A stretch of DNA of 64,000 nt, taken from Capra hircus (taxonomy: Eukaryota > Chordata > Mammalia > Artiodactyla > Bovidae). Position numbers and translations under genes: made by a program. Positions 21,944 through 34,067 of this stretch are shown one piece after another; within the stretch, counting starts at the first letter, position 1; each line of letters opens with the position of its first letter. The notes under the pieces were generated by a model. The model worked only from the letters and a program-made list of their open reading frames with translations. It did no database searches and had not been told where the DNA came from. The stretch covers positions 84,042,594 through 84,106,593 of the forward strand of contig NC_030808.1 of the NCBI RefSeq assembly GCF_001704415.2. Direction: 5' to 3'.

Positions 21944-24018
21944 TCAGTTCAGTTCAGTCACTCAGTCGTGTCTGACTCTTTGCGACCCCATGGACTGCAG
22001 CACTCCAGGCTTCCCTGTCCATCACCAACTCCTGGAGTTTACTCAAACTCATGTCCATCGAGTCGGTGATGCCATCCAGCCATCTCATCCTCTGTCGTCC
22101 ACAGCTCCTCCCACCTTCAGTCTTTCCCAGATCAGAGTCTTTTCCAATGAGTCAGCTCTTTGCATCAGGTGGCCAAAGTATTGGAATTTCAGCTTCATCA
22201 TCATTCCTTCCAATGAATATTCAGAACTGTACAAAAAAGATCTTCATGACCCAGATAATCACGATGGTGTGATCACTCACACTCACCTCAAACCAGACAT
22301 CCTGTAATGTGAAGTCAAGTGGGCCTTAGGAAGCATCACTACAAACAAAGCTAGTGGAGGTGATGGAATTCCAGTTGAGCTATTTCAAATCCTAAAAGAT
22401 GATGTTGTGAAAGTGATGTACTCAATATGTCAGCAAATTTGGAAAACTCAGCAGTGGCCACAGTACTGGAAAAGGTCCGTTTTCATTCCAGTCCCAAAGA
22501 AAGACAATGCCAAAGAATGCTCAAACTACCACACAATTGCACTCATCTCACACATTAGTAAAGTAATGCTCAAAATTCTCCAAGCCAGGCTTCAGCAATA
22601 CGTGAACCATGAACTTCCAGATGCTCAAGCTGGTTTTAGAAAAGGCAGAGGAACCAGAGATCAAATTACCAACATCCTCTGGATCGTGGAAGAAGCAAGA
22701 GAGTTCAAGAAAAACATCTATTTCTGCTTTCTTGACTATGCCAAAGCCTTTGACTGTGTGGATCACAAAAACTGTGGAAAATTCTGAAAGAGATGGGAAT
22801 ACCAGACCACCTGACCTGACTCTTGAGAAACCTGTATGCAAGTCAGAAAGCAACAGTTAGAACTGGACATGGAACAACAGACTGGTTCCAAATAAGAAAA
22901 GCAGTACGTCAAGACTGTATATTGTCACCCTGCTTATTTAACTTATATGCAGAGTACATCATGAGAAATGCTGGGCTGGAGGAAGCACAAGCTGGAATCA
23001 AGATTGCCGGGAGAAATATCAATAACCTCAGATATGCAGATGACACCACCCTTATGGCAGAAAGTGAAGAAGAACTAAAGAGCCTCTTGATGAAAGTGAA
23101 AGAGGAGAGTGAAAAAGTTGGCTTAAAGCTCAACATTCAGAAAAAGAAGATCATGGCATCTGGTCCCATCATTCCTGGCAAGTAGATGGAGAAACAGTGG
23201 AAACAGTGGCTGACTTTATTTTTGGGGGCTCCAAAATCACTGCAGATGGTGACTGCAGCCATGAAATTAAAAGGTGCTTACTCCTTGGAAGGAAAGTTAT
23301 GACTAACCTAGATAGTATATTCAAAAGCAGAGACATTACTTTGCCAACAAAGGTCCGTCTAGTCAAGGCTATGGTTTTTCCTGTGGTCATGTATGGATGT
23401 GAGAGTTGGACTGTGAAGAAAGCTGAGCACCAAAAAATTGATGCTTTTGAATTGTGGTGTTGGAGAAGACTCTTGAGAGTCCCTTGGACTGCAAGGAGAT
23501 CCAACCAGTCCATTCTAAAAGAGATCAGTCCCGAGTGTTCATTGGAAGGACTGATGCTAAAGGTGAAACTCCAATACTTTGGCCACCTGATGCGAAGAGC
23601 TGACTCATTTGAAAAGACCCTAATGTTGGGAAAGATTGAGGGCGGGAGGAGAAGGGGATGATAGAGGATGAGATAGTTGGATGGCATCACCAACTCAATG
23701 GACATGGGTTTGGGTAGACTCCGGCAGTTGGTGATGGCAGGGAGGCCTGGCGTGCTGCGGTTCATGGGGTCGCAAAGAGTCGGACACGACTGAGTGACTG
23801 AACTGAACTGATTTCCTTTAGGATGGACTGGTTGGATCTCCTTGCTGTCCAAGGGACTCTCAAGAGTCTTCTCCAACATCAGATTCCAAAGCATCAGTTC
23901 TTTGGCGCTCAGCTTTCTGTATGGTCCAACTCTCACATCCATACATGACTCCTGGAAAAAACATAGCTTTAACTAGATGGACCTTGTTGGCAAAGTAATG
24001 TCTCTGCTTTTTTAATAC
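21944..24018 (-). mobile_element. BovB 3' fragment, antisense, split by a second BovB
   Basis: A 5'-truncated BovB of roughly 490 bp begins at its 3' end (tcagttcagttcagtcactc) and runs to about 22224. It resumes at 23811 (atttcctttaggatggactg) and ends near 24018. The order across the gap is continuous in BovB coordinates. Flanks gcatgagggt (21934-21943) and gcacgagggt (24019-24028) form a 10-bp target-site duplication with one mismatch. Confidence 0.9.
22225..23810 (+). mobile_element. BovB LINE inserted in BovB, 5'-truncated
   Basis: A plus-strand element begins in the linker region before the reverse transcriptase (aactgtacaaaaaagatctt) and extends to the 3' terminus (gtgactgaactgaactg). 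The palm is well preserved: LDYAKAFDCVDH in the 22407-22787 frame and YADDTTLM in the 22823-23185 frame. These frames are separated by a small deletion near 22770 and a stop at about 22818. The C-terminal region is open at 23197-23661 (CESWTVKKAEH, ELWCWRRLLRVPW). It is the least decayed BovB in the window, but it lacks the endonuclease and the start codon. Insertion overlaps gaactg at both ends, so the duplication is ambiguous. Confidence 0.93.
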
Positions 24019-24028
24019 GCACGAGGGT

Positions 24029-25254
24029 AATGACAGATATTACCTTGTTTTACCAGTTACAACATCACTTCCTGGAAGGACAGTGTTCTTCTTTTATAAT
24101 TGTTGGGTATTGTAATTATTGTTGATTTATTTGTTTGCCTTCTAGAAGTAAAGCTAACTGGTTCCCTTAGTCAAGCTACAAATAGCACAGAGTTGAAAAA
24201 GGGAGTATTCGTGTGAAAAATAAGGTAATGAAGGCAACAGAAGCTAATCTCTTGAATGTCCTTTATAGCCTAGGTGCCATTTTTAGGTGCTTTTATTTGT
24301 TGTGAGTGTGAGTTTCAAGGCCCACAAAAAGCAAGAATATAACTGTTTTCCCATAAGTGAATTTAACATTATCTTAAACATTTTTTTGACATAAAAAATT
24401 TAGTCCAGTTGTAGCTATGTCAACTCATTCCCTTCAGTAATTACATTAGTCATTTCATATTTACACTCATGCAAATCTGGACTTCCTTCTTTCCTTTCTT
24501 TCTGATATTAATCCTCAAAGCCGCAGATTTGTGAGTATGCTGCTGTAGATGTGGAGGAGAGGAAGGTATATTTTTCTTGATCTTGATCTGTTAAAATCTC
24601 GCTCCATTTCCCATGAGATATAGCTGCTTGGCTTGGTCTCTGGGCATGTCTTCCAGGATGGCAGTCTCTTAAGAAATAATTGTTTTCTCATTAGCTCCCC
24701 TAAGGAATTGTACATGCTGTATGTTTCTTGCAGCGTGTCCTAATTCAGCCTTGAGACCTCTGATAGCAGACTTTGTCAGAGTAAGTGAGATTCAGGTTCC
24801 CTCACTCCAGGCATCCTGAAGCTGACCCTCCCTCCTCCAGCAGTGCCTCTCCTTACTGAGACAGCCTAAGGATGCAGGATCTTGACTTCTAAATTGGCAT
24901 ATAACTTGCTCTCTTCACTTCTCCCAGCCTGTAGACTCTCTTGTTTCTGAAGGGCGTGGAGGCAGAAGGGGAGGAACTAGAAGAGGGTCCACCCAGCCTG
25001 TAATCTTCCCAAATCTATTGTTTTTTAGGAGCTAAGCCTTTGGAAAAGTAAAATAAAAAATTTACTTAGTGTGCACTAGGCAGTGACAAATGGGAGGCTG
25101 CATTCAAGGCTGGGGTACAGTCGAAGCAGGGTCTCATTTTAAGAGTGGGTAGAAGAGCACAGGAGTGGAAAACCAAAAGACAGGGCAATGCATGGGTTAT
25201 CACTTCATATATCACATGCCACATGATGATTTCATTTGTTCTTTTTGTTGGTTC
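24029..25254. other. Unique sequence
   Basis: No repeat or gene is recognised in 1.2 kb. Minor polypyrimidine tracts only. Confidence 0.45.
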
Positions 25255-25705
25255 CATGAATTTTAGCTTCTTATTACCATTTTGCAAATGAGAGAGTTAG
25301 TTCAAAGAAGTTAAAAAATATTGTCTGACAGCAAAAAAGACACAGATGTGTATAACGGACTTTTGGACTCAGAGGGAGAGGGAGAGGGTGGGATGATTTG
25401 GGAGAATGGCATTCTAACATGTATACTATCATGTAAGAATCGAATCGCCAGTCTATGTCTGACGCAGGATACAGCATGCTTGGGGCTGGTGCATGGGGAT
25501 GACCCAGAGAGATGTTATGGGGAGGGAGGTGGGAGGGGGTTGATGTTTGGGAACGCATGTAAAAATTAAAGATTTTAAAATTAAAAAAAATAAAAAGAAA
25601 AAAAAAAGAAAAAAAAATGAAAAAAAAATATTGTCTGAGTCTGTATAGATAGTATGTGTTTGTAGAACCAGGAATCAACCAGATCTGTTCTGGCACCAAA
25701 GCACA
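25255..25705 (-). mobile_element. MIR, antisense, split by an L1 tail
   Basis: ttattaccattttgcaaatg (25271) followed by a gagagttagttcaaagaagt segment is the antisense MIR core. After the L1 insertion it continues with accaggaatcaaccagatct (25666). Confidence 0.65.
25329..25622 (+). mobile_element. L1 insertion consisting only of 3' UTR
   Basis: About 250 bp of ruminant L1 3' UTR (gcttggggctggtgcatggg, gatgacccagagagatgtta) ends in an A-rich tail broken by single T and G bases. It is flanked by a perfect 16-bp duplication, aaaaaatattgtctga, at 25313-25328 and 25623-25638. No coding sequence is included, so it is an extreme 5' truncation. Confidence 0.95.
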
Positions 25706-25874
25706 TAATTAGCTCATAATCAAACTCATTTGTTAATATTTTCCTTCCATGTGAATAAACCAAAGTATTCTAGTGAAATTAATGAAAGGGGGTGGGTTAT
25801 GGGTAGTAACTACTGAGGACATCACCCTGTAAGTATGTGTCTAACATTTCTCTCTTCTTTTTTTCAGATTTCAA

Positions 25875-26165
25875 CCTTCAACCAATAATTATTGCATGTC
25901 CCTAGTGTGGTGCAGAGATACAAGTGAACAAGCCAGATCTTGCTCTTAAGGAAATGAGAGCCAAGGAGAGGAGAGAGACAAGCAAAAGATACTTATAATA
26001 TAACATTGTGAATTGCTACTAATGAATTGAAACAGCTTGATAAGAGAGGCCCCAAAGGATCTTCTGACCTGGAGGATGTGAAAAAGCTTCTTGGAAAGAG
26101 TGGGATTTAAAGAACAGAGCTTTAGAGAAGATGTGGATGTGGGGTGGGGGAGGGTGAAATGTGGT
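25875..26165 (-). mobile_element. L2 3' end, antisense
   Basis: cagagatacaagtgaacaag, ccagatcttgctcttaagga and the later tgggatttaaagaacagag follow the antisense L2 order. Confidence 0.65.
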
Positions 26166-27400
26166 AGCCCAGTACAAATCTTCCAGGTCTCTTTGTAAGT
26201 GATGTTCTTCTCTGACTCCTTCAAAGCAGGATGAACTGAGCTGCCGTTGAGGCAAGGGCAAAGAAGGCCACCTATTCTTGGGCGCACCTGCTAAGATAAT
26301 GAAGTCCTTGTCCTTAACCAAGGTTGGCTGTCCCTTGTGCCAAGTCTATCCACCCCTCAATGAACTGCGTCCTCTGCAGCTACAGCTACCGCTACTTCTT
26401 ATTGATTGCCTCTGAAAAGGCTACCACTGTTTGGCAACCAGCCTGCTCACCTTCTAGCCTGTGGAGTTCTTTTCATTGGCTTTCCTCCCCTCTGACCTGA
26501 ACTAGGCTGCATTTGTGAGGTAACCACCACCAAGGCAATCAAATGCCACAAAAAACAGCAGAAAGATGCAAAACAAACCACACCATTTCTTCCTCCCAGG
26601 ATTTAGAAGCCCTAGGAAGAGCCAAGGGGAGGGTGCTGCTGGAGACTGCTTATTCTTACTTGAACAGGCAGTGTTTAAAAGAAAGAAAAGAAGTGTACTT
26701 ATTTTCAAAATTCGGCCTTTTCCCTCCATTCTCTCCCCGCTACAGGCTTCTATTCAGAGATTCATTTTCTCCCTCAGACATTTCAGCTTCTGAAATTATT
26801 TCACAAAAAGCATGACATATTTTTTTCCTTATATATTTTTTGAGGTGATAGTGAATTTCCTCAATTCCCAGCATTTTCTGCCAGTTACTTCAGCAGGGGA
26901 GCATAGACACACACTTCTGCAGCTGCTGCTGCCGGAATGAAGCCCCAGGGCCAGTGGCTGGATGGCTATGTTTGCCCTGGGGGGTTTGGGCTGGGGGGAT
27001 CGTCCTATCCCGTATGCATACCTTTATGTTTCTGGGGACAACAGAGTCCCTGGTGCCTGGGGAAGAACAGAGTGTGATCCGATGGGCTGCATGTTGGGAT
27101 GGGCTATACTCCCTGAAGTCAAAGGTCTGGTGTTACACTGAGGAGGGGTCCTGGAGGAGGCCCCTTCCTTCTCTGGCTGTTTCTGGACACGGGATTTGAG
27201 CCAGCCACAGTTACTTTGCTGCCTTCAGAAATATGGTGGGGAATCTGGGCTCTCGACTCTCCTACCTACACACTTCCTGGAGGCTATAAGTGATCTACAT
27301 TAAGAAAACAGCAAACAGAAAATAAGAATTTATGAAAATGATGGTGGGAGAGAAAGGAGGGGGGTGTTGAACATTCATGCTACCACATTTGTTCTTTAGT
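26166..27400. other. Unique sequence
   Basis: No repeat is recognised. Several 75-100-codon open frames overlap on both strands (26019-26321, 26502-26815, 26954-27199) without recognisable families, so I do not call exons. 26920-27240 is GC-richer than its surroundings. Confidence 0.45.
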
Positions 27401-27567
27401 GAAAGTGAAGTCGCTCAGTTGTGTCCAGCTCTTTGCGACCCCATGGACTGTAGCCTATAAGGCTCCTCCATCCATGGGATTTTCCAGGCAAGAGAGCTGG
27501 AGCGGATTGCCATTTCCTTCTCCAGGGGATCTTCCCGACCCAGGAATCGAACCCGGGTCTGCATCTA
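27401..27567 (-). mobile_element. Bov-tA SINE, head-truncated
   Basis: Tail and body in antisense (gtgaagtcgctcagttgtgt, gatcttcccgacccaggaat) with the B box tcgaacccgggtct; the outermost head beyond it is missing. It is little diverged, so relatively young. Confidence 0.92.
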
Positions 27568-27639
27568 AATTATGATTCAATTTAAAGAGTGAATGCGGCA
27601 TACACCTTCTCCATGAGCATGTACAGAAGAAAGGAAACA

Positions 27640-27850
27640 AAATTTGCTGAGTGACCTTTGTTCTCTGTTACCTCTGAGTCTTCCCAACAACTGTATATTG
27701 CAGATAGTATTATTCCCATTTTCGAGGTGAGGAATTGAGGCAGAGAGGTAATGTTATTAGCAGTTAAGTAGCTAAAACTGAACAAGCCAAGATTCCAACC
27801 GAAGGCTAGGGCAGGTGTTGTGAGCCTTCTTAGCGCCTCTGCCATGAGTC
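27640..27850 (-). mobile_element. MIR, antisense
   Basis: ttcccattttcgaggtgagg (27714), a gaggcagagaggtaatgtt stretch and aagattccaaccgaaggct follow the antisense MIR order. Confidence 0.7.
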
Positions 27851-28224
27851 AGGGTCCCCTGCTGGTACAACTGGCAGTCACTTCCTTCCTCAGAGTCTGA
27901 TTCTAGGAGAATCTTGTTTTTCTGGCTTCACTGGGTTGTTGTGACAGCCATGACCTCAAGACAACGTGGGGTTGCTTCATAAATAACAATGCATCGTACA
28001 AATACCAGAGGGAAATGGTATTACTTCACTGTCATTGAATAAGACACACCTATTGACTTACTGCACTATTTGGCTAAAGGTCTTGGTGTGGAGTTTTATC
28101 TCCTATAGTAGAATGCTGACTGAGGTTTCTTGTCATCTGGGCACATTCCCTACGTGGCTTTGATATACATTGATGCAAAGTGCCATATAGAAGGCACTTA
28201 ATGCCCATGAAGAGGATTTGTGGG
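27851..28224. other. Unique sequence
   Basis: Nothing recognised. Confidence 0.4.
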
Positions 28225-28475
28225 GTTATCCTTAAAAGCAAGGTTGCTGGGGCCAAATTGCCTGCCTCTGCCACTTGCCAGCTTTGTGTCTTTGGCCAAG
28301 TTACTTAACTTCTCTGTGTCCTGGTTTTCTAATCACTAAGATTAGCCCCAGTAAAATGGGGCTAATAATAGCATCTAGCTCACGTTATTGTGAAGATTAG
28401 AGTCAATTCATGCACAGCGCTTAGCACACTAGTGGAACATAGTAAGTGCTGTAGTAGTGCTGGCTGGCTATGATG
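28225..28475 (+). mobile_element. MIR, nearly complete
   Basis: Sense MIR with cctctgccacttgccagctt, ggccaagttacttaacttct, agtaaaatggggctaataat and agcgcttagcacactagtgg in order. Confidence 0.88.
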
Positions 28476-28704
28476 CTTACTAATTGATTTTGACCAACTT
28501 GATAGAATTTGCAGGAGGCACACATTGGTGGAATGGTAAGCTTTCTGTTGAGTGCTATAGTGTAGAAGGCTCCACATCAGGGGCTTTCCCTATAAATATT
28601 ATATTCCCTAAAATGCACAAAGAAATGACTTTTATGACTAGTATTTCTCATGGAACAATGCTGTGGCAGGCCTTGTGAGGGGCTAGTTGTGAATGCGCCT
28701 GATC

Positions 28705-28960
28705 TGACTCACCTTCCAGCCTCATGTCCTGCCATATCATCCTGGAACCCCTCATCCACCCACAGAGTACACTTTAAGGTTTTATAATATGATGTGATCT
28801 CTTCCCTCTCAAACACACTGTTCCTTCTACTTCTACTTTATTACATAGCCCCAGACCCACCTGTGAGCTTGCTCATATCTCTCTATATATCCTTAAGCTC
28901 TCAGTTTAGATATCGTTTTGGGGGGATGTTTGTGCTGATGCCCTTTGACTGGTTTGGAAA
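28705..28960 (+). mobile_element. Probable L2 fragment
   Basis: cttccagcctcatgtcctgc followed by a phase-consistent 3' part resembles the L2 C-terminal coding region, but divergence is high. Confidence 0.4.
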
Positions 28961-29804
28961 AAAGTATTAGGATGCAGTACAGTCTCTAAAAATGATTGAA
29001 ATGAAGATTGTTACCTGAAAACTCTGTAAAATAATGGCCTTTGCTTAACCAATTGTACATTTGGTTTATACAAATAATATGCTATTCATTATATATTCAT
29101 TATACATTATATTAATTGCTTATTCAAAGTAATTTACTCAATTTCTGGATTTATGCAAATTTCCTTCTTTCTTCTCTTTTTTTGTTTTGGCTACCTATCC
29201 CTCTAAGCTACCTCTTGACAAAATCAGGATTTATTCCTCTCACCCCCTTTGTTTTTTAAGGAAACAGTGAATTGAAACTTTCATACCTTTGAAATAATCT
29301 AGAAAATGTCAAATGGCTTCTACCTTCCTTTAACAAAGTTTATCTGAAATAGTATTGTACAATCGTCAGATATTTTTCATTGGTTTCAGCCCTTATTTTG
29401 TAAACAAAAACAACAGAAAAAGATGGAAAGCTTTATGTCTAAGCCCAATAGTGTTATCTGCTGAGAGGTGGGTAAAAGTGGATTTTATTTTAGTGCCTTT
29501 GCTTCCTCTGTATTCTCTCACTTTTCTAAAATTAATAACAAGAAGTTATTAAAACTTAAAAACAAGGACAGCTTTAATGTTCTCAATTCCCTTCCATTCA
29601 ACCAGATTCTATAAACAATGACTACTGGAGGAACATTTTTTAAAAGTGGTTCATTTCCCTCCCTTCAAGGAGATGGACATCTAGGATTAATTGATCAGAG
29701 AGGAGCTCTAAGAAAGATGCTCCTACAGCTACTGTACTGAATTCCACCCCTCTCTATTCTCTTCTTCTTTCTAGCTTTCTTACCCTTACTTCTATTTTCC
29801 TTTT
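28961..29804. other. Unique AT-rich sequence
   Basis: No element or gene is recognised. Confidence 0.4.
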
Positions 29805-31510
29805 TAACGTTTTAAAATTGTGTAAGTTGCAGATGTATAGCATTATAATTTGACATCTGTATATACAAATGATCAGCATCACAATTCTAGATACCACCCA
29901 TCACCATACAGTTGATCCCCTTTGCCCATTTTCCCCACATCTATCTCCTTTGCCCTCTGGTAAGCAGTAGTCTGATCTCTGTATCTATGAGTTCTTTTTA
30001 AATTTTATTTCATTCTTTCATTTGTTTTGCTTTTCTCAGATTCCATGTATAAATGAAATCACATGGTATTTATCTTTCTCCGTTTGACTTATTTCACTTA
30101 GCATAATACTTTCAGGGTCCATCTATGCTGTCACAAATGGTCTTTCTTTTTTATGACCAAGCAGTAATCCATTGTGTATATTCAGCACATCTTCTTTACC
30201 CATTTATCCACTGATAAACATTTAGGTTTTTCCATGTCATGACTATTGTAACTAATGCTGCATTGAGCATAGGGCTGCATATAGCTTTTTGATTTAGTGT
30301 TTTCCTGTTCTTTAACAAACACCCTGAAATGGAATAGTTTGATCACATTGCTGTTGTTTAGTTGCTAAGCCATGTCCAACTCTTTTGTGACCCCATGGAC
30401 TGGAGCCTACCAGACTCCTCTGTCCATGGGATTTTTCAGGCAAGCATACTGGAGTGGGTTGCCATTTCCCTTTCCAGGGGATCTTCCCAACCCAGGGACT
30501 GAACCTACGTTTTCAGCATTGACAGGCAGATTCTTTACCACTGAGCCACCAGTTTGATCATATGATACTTTTATTTTTAACTTCCTGAGGAAACTCCGTA
30601 CTGTTTTCCATAGTGGCTATACCAATTTACAGTCTCATGAACAGTGAGAAACAAGGTTCTGTTTTGTCTGTGTCTTCCCCAACATTTGTTATTTCTTGTC
30701 CTTTCAACAGTAGCCATTCCAGCAGGGGTGAAGTAATCTCTCACTGCGGTTTTGATTTGCATTTCCTTAATAATTAGTCATGTTGAACATCTTTCCATGT
30801 GCCTATTGTTCATCTATGTTTTCTTTGGAAAATTGTCTATTCAAATCCTCTGCCCATTTTTAATTGAGATTTTTAAAAAAATTGTTGAGTAGGCATTCTT
30901 TAAGTATTTTGGATATTAATCCTTTATAGACATATTATTTTAAAATGTCTTACTCCATTTGGTAGGTTGCCTTTTCATTTTGATGATGGTTTCCCTTGCT
31001 GCACAGAATATTTTTAGGTTGATATATTCTATTTATTTTTGGTTTTGTTTCCCTTGCCTGTGGAGTCAGAGCTGCAAAAATATCACTAGGACCTATGTCA
31101 ATGGGGGTTACTGCCAATATTTTCTTCTAGGAATTTTATAGTTCCAGGTCTTATATTCAAGTCTGTAATCCATTTTGAAGTAATTTTTGTGTATGGTGTA
31201 AGATAGTGGTCTAGTTGCATTTTTTTTTTTTTGCATATGGCTGTCAAATTTTCTCAACACCATTTATTGAAGAGAGAATCTTTTCTCCATTGTATGTTCT
31301 TTGCTTTTTGTCATAAATTAACTCTCCACATATCTGTGGGTTTATTTCTGGGCTCTCACTTCTGCTCTACTGATCTGTATATGTCTGTTTTTTGTGCCAG
31401 TCCCATACAGTTTTGATTATTTTAGCTTTGTAGTATAGTTTGAAATCATGGAACATGATATCTCCAGCTTTGCTTTTCTCTCTCAAGATTGTTTTAGCCT
31501 TTTTTGTATA
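29805..31510 (-). mobile_element. Antisense L1 3' half, split by a Bov-tA
   Basis: 3' UTR (29810-30050), then ORF2 C-terminal markers in antisense: atgaaatcacatggtattta (30052), ccatagtggctataccaatt (30609), ggttttgatttgcatttcct (30748), cctctgcccatttttaattg (30848) and atttattgaagagagaatc (31262). Interrupted at 30346-30550 by a Bov-tA. It is decayed, with no long open frame. Confidence 0.87.
30346..30550 (-). mobile_element. Bov-tA SINE
   Basis: Complete antisense copy in the L1, with gggatcttcccaacccaggg in the body and a tRNA-like head ending ctgagccacc. It is flanked by a perfect 10-bp duplication, agtttgatca, at 30336-30345 and 30551-30560. Confidence 0.96.
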
Positions 31511-32354
31511 TATTTCTTTCTTCATTAAAAAAAAAACCCTGCCATATCTGCCTTTTTGACCTTTATCTTAGTTCCTCTATTCCAGTTATACCTTCTTCAG
31601 AAAAGATTGTTAACCTTTATTTCCATGCCTTCCTCATTATAAAGTTTTTTCTCAGTTTCTCTTGAATTTTTCTCAGCAATGGGAACAATAACATTAAGTT
31701 TTAAGATATTCAGGGACTCCTTTTTAGTTAGAGCTTTGAAGTTTTCCTAAACAAAATGTTTCACATAATTTTTCACAGACATCAAAATAGAATTTTTATG
31801 TTTTAAAAAAATTCTATTTATATTATTAGCAATATACAAGAGAAAGTAGCTATTGGAAATTGTGTTTTCAGAGACCCTTGGCTAGATTTCCTGTTATAGT
31901 CCTAAAGGGCCCTGTCAGTTACCATACATTTAATTATATTTACACCTTTCTTGCAAAGATATGGAAGTAGCAAGTCATGACTCTTATCTAGTATTTTATA
32001 GTATATCTCACCAAGATCTGTCTGCACCTTTCTCAGAAAGATAAATTTTATATTTCAGCAAATAAAATATGCAATGTTTCCTTACAAGAAATATCTCTGC
32101 AAAAACTGTGCCAGCTTCTGGTCTTTACTACAACTAAAGACCAGAAGAGGGTCTGACCACTGAGCTCATTTAAAATGAGTAATCATGCTGTGATTGCACT
32201 TCTCTCTTAACAATCATTTCTGTCTAAAGAGAGATTAGGAAGGAGGTCAGAAAGCATACACCCTTGTATATAAAATTCATTGTGTCTATTTCATATACAT
32301 ACAAAATGGGGATCTAGAACTGTTTAGATATTTGATTAAAAAAAAGTAGAAACT
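31511..32354. other. Unique AT-rich sequence
   Basis: Nothing recognised. The passages tggtctttactacaac and taaagaccagaa at 32118-32145 form a small imperfect inverted repeat. Confidence 0.4.
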
Positions 32355-32690
32355 AGTGTGATAGGCATAACATCCTATCTCATTATTGTTTTAACTGGCA
32401 TTTCATTACTTATTAATGTGAACATTTCCCCATGTATTTGTTGGATATTTATGTATATATATCTACATATGTAGCTTAATATATATCTCAACATAAATAT
32501 ACACTATTTTGAATATTTTCTATTTGTGCCCTTTGCATTCTTTTCTATTGCTATGATTATCTCCATATTGGTTTATGTGAACTCTTTATATATTAAGACA
32601 CTGTCCTTTTGTTCCATATGTTTCCAACTTTATCATTTTCCAGTGTATGTGCCTTTTAGATTTGTTTCTTATACAGAAAATTAAAAAAAA
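32355..32690 (-). mobile_element. Old L1/HAL1-type fragment, antisense
   Basis: ttttaactggcatttcatta (32389) and gaactctttatatattaaga (32579) are typical of antisense ORF2 C-terminal passages of old L1M or HAL1 elements. Confidence 0.65.
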
Positions 32691-32766
32691 TATATGTAGT
32701 TGAATCTTGATCTTTTAAAAATGTGTTTTAAAAATTGTGTTTTCATTTTTCTGTTTCTGGTACATT

Positions 32767-32796
32767 AGAGAGAGAGTGAGAGAGAGAGAGAGAGAA
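32767..32796. repeat. Short (GA)n repeat
   Basis: gagagagagtgagagagaga followed by more GA units; interrupted once by a T. Confidence 0.9.
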
Positions 32797-34067
32797 GTAA
32801 TCCAGTGTTTTCAGTGAGTTAATAACCAGCCTCTAAATGTTATTGAATCTGAGGGTTAGAAACAAATTATGTCCCATTTACTTATTTAGGAAAATAATCA
32901 AGTGGCAGGAGGAGGAGAGAAAACACAAATTGGAATTAATTCTGAAGAAAGGTGGCTGTGGCTATGCTCACTGACTCTCCCAGCTGTACCATGTATTATA
33001 GAATGGGAAGGGACTTCAGGAGTCAGAGGTCATTTTATCACTCCCCTCACTTCTCCCCTTACTCAATGCAGGAATCATGCCAGTAAGATTTCCACCATCT
33101 CCTAGACAACTGCCAGGATAGCGCAACGTTGGAGGTTGGCTGGACATGCCTTTCTCATGTTTTGCTGAAATTTGCCTGTCTGTAAGCTACACACAAGCCT
33201 AGCTCTGCCCTTTGGAGCTACAGAGACAAAGTTGGCCTAGCTGGGAAAATGCCAACAGTTCAGAGGAAGCTGGTATCATATCTGAGATACCTCTTTTGTA
33301 GGATAAACACTGAAAATCTTTTCTCTGTTCCTCCTCCCAAACAGTGTTGAGATTCCCCATTAGCAGGTTCGCCATCTCCTGGACACCTCTCAGTATTCCT
33401 CCGTCTCTTCTCTTATGTGCTCCTACGCCACCTCCCCTGCACTGAATGCAGAGGTCCCACTCCATCCTCCATGTAAAACGGGGAGAGTCAGTGAGCACAG
33501 CCACCCTCTCTTTGTCTTAGGAACACTAGAGCAGATGACCTGGATACCTTGCTTTGCCTTTGCTCCATTCTACCCTTGTGTGGAACTTTGTTTTCGTTTG
33601 TTGGGGTTGTTGGGAATAGAACCCCGATAAACTTCTTACTTAGTTGCCTGGAAAGAGCTGGTTGGGGACCAATTATTTCTTCCACTTCTCTTTTTCTTAG
33701 TTTGAAAGCCCCTGACTTTTGCTGGCAGTGGAAGCAGTTTTTTTCGGTGGTTTGTGGGTCAAAGCTTTGCTTTTGAACCTTGGCCTCACTATCCAGTTAG
33801 ACTAGTGTTCAGGACTGGCTGGTTTGGAGCCTTCCACCGAGACTTACCCAGGGTGGCTGGGGAAGCAGGGCGGGGAAGGGCAGGGCAGGGCTGGGGTAAA
33901 GCAAAGGTAGGGTAAATAGAGCTGGTGTGGTTGGGTTGCATGTGAAACCAACTGCTTTCCCTAAATCAGTTGGGCTTGGCAATGGTAGAGCTGGTAGGTG
34001 GAAGAGGTGACTACTGGATGGTAATGCCAACTGCTGCCTTCCATCAGGCACTGACTCTGGCACTGAG
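32797..34067. other. Unique sequence
   Basis: No repeat is recognised in 1.3 kb. Between 33190 and 34060 G+C rises and open frames of 65-101 codons overlap on both strands, without a recognisable domain. A G-rich run (gggaagggcagggcagggct) lies near 33875 on the plus strand. Confidence 0.45.

Noticed and set aside
33870..33895. G-quadruplex-like run on the plus strand
   Set aside because: G runs are present (gggaagggcagggcagggct), but a functional role is not supported by anything else at this site.
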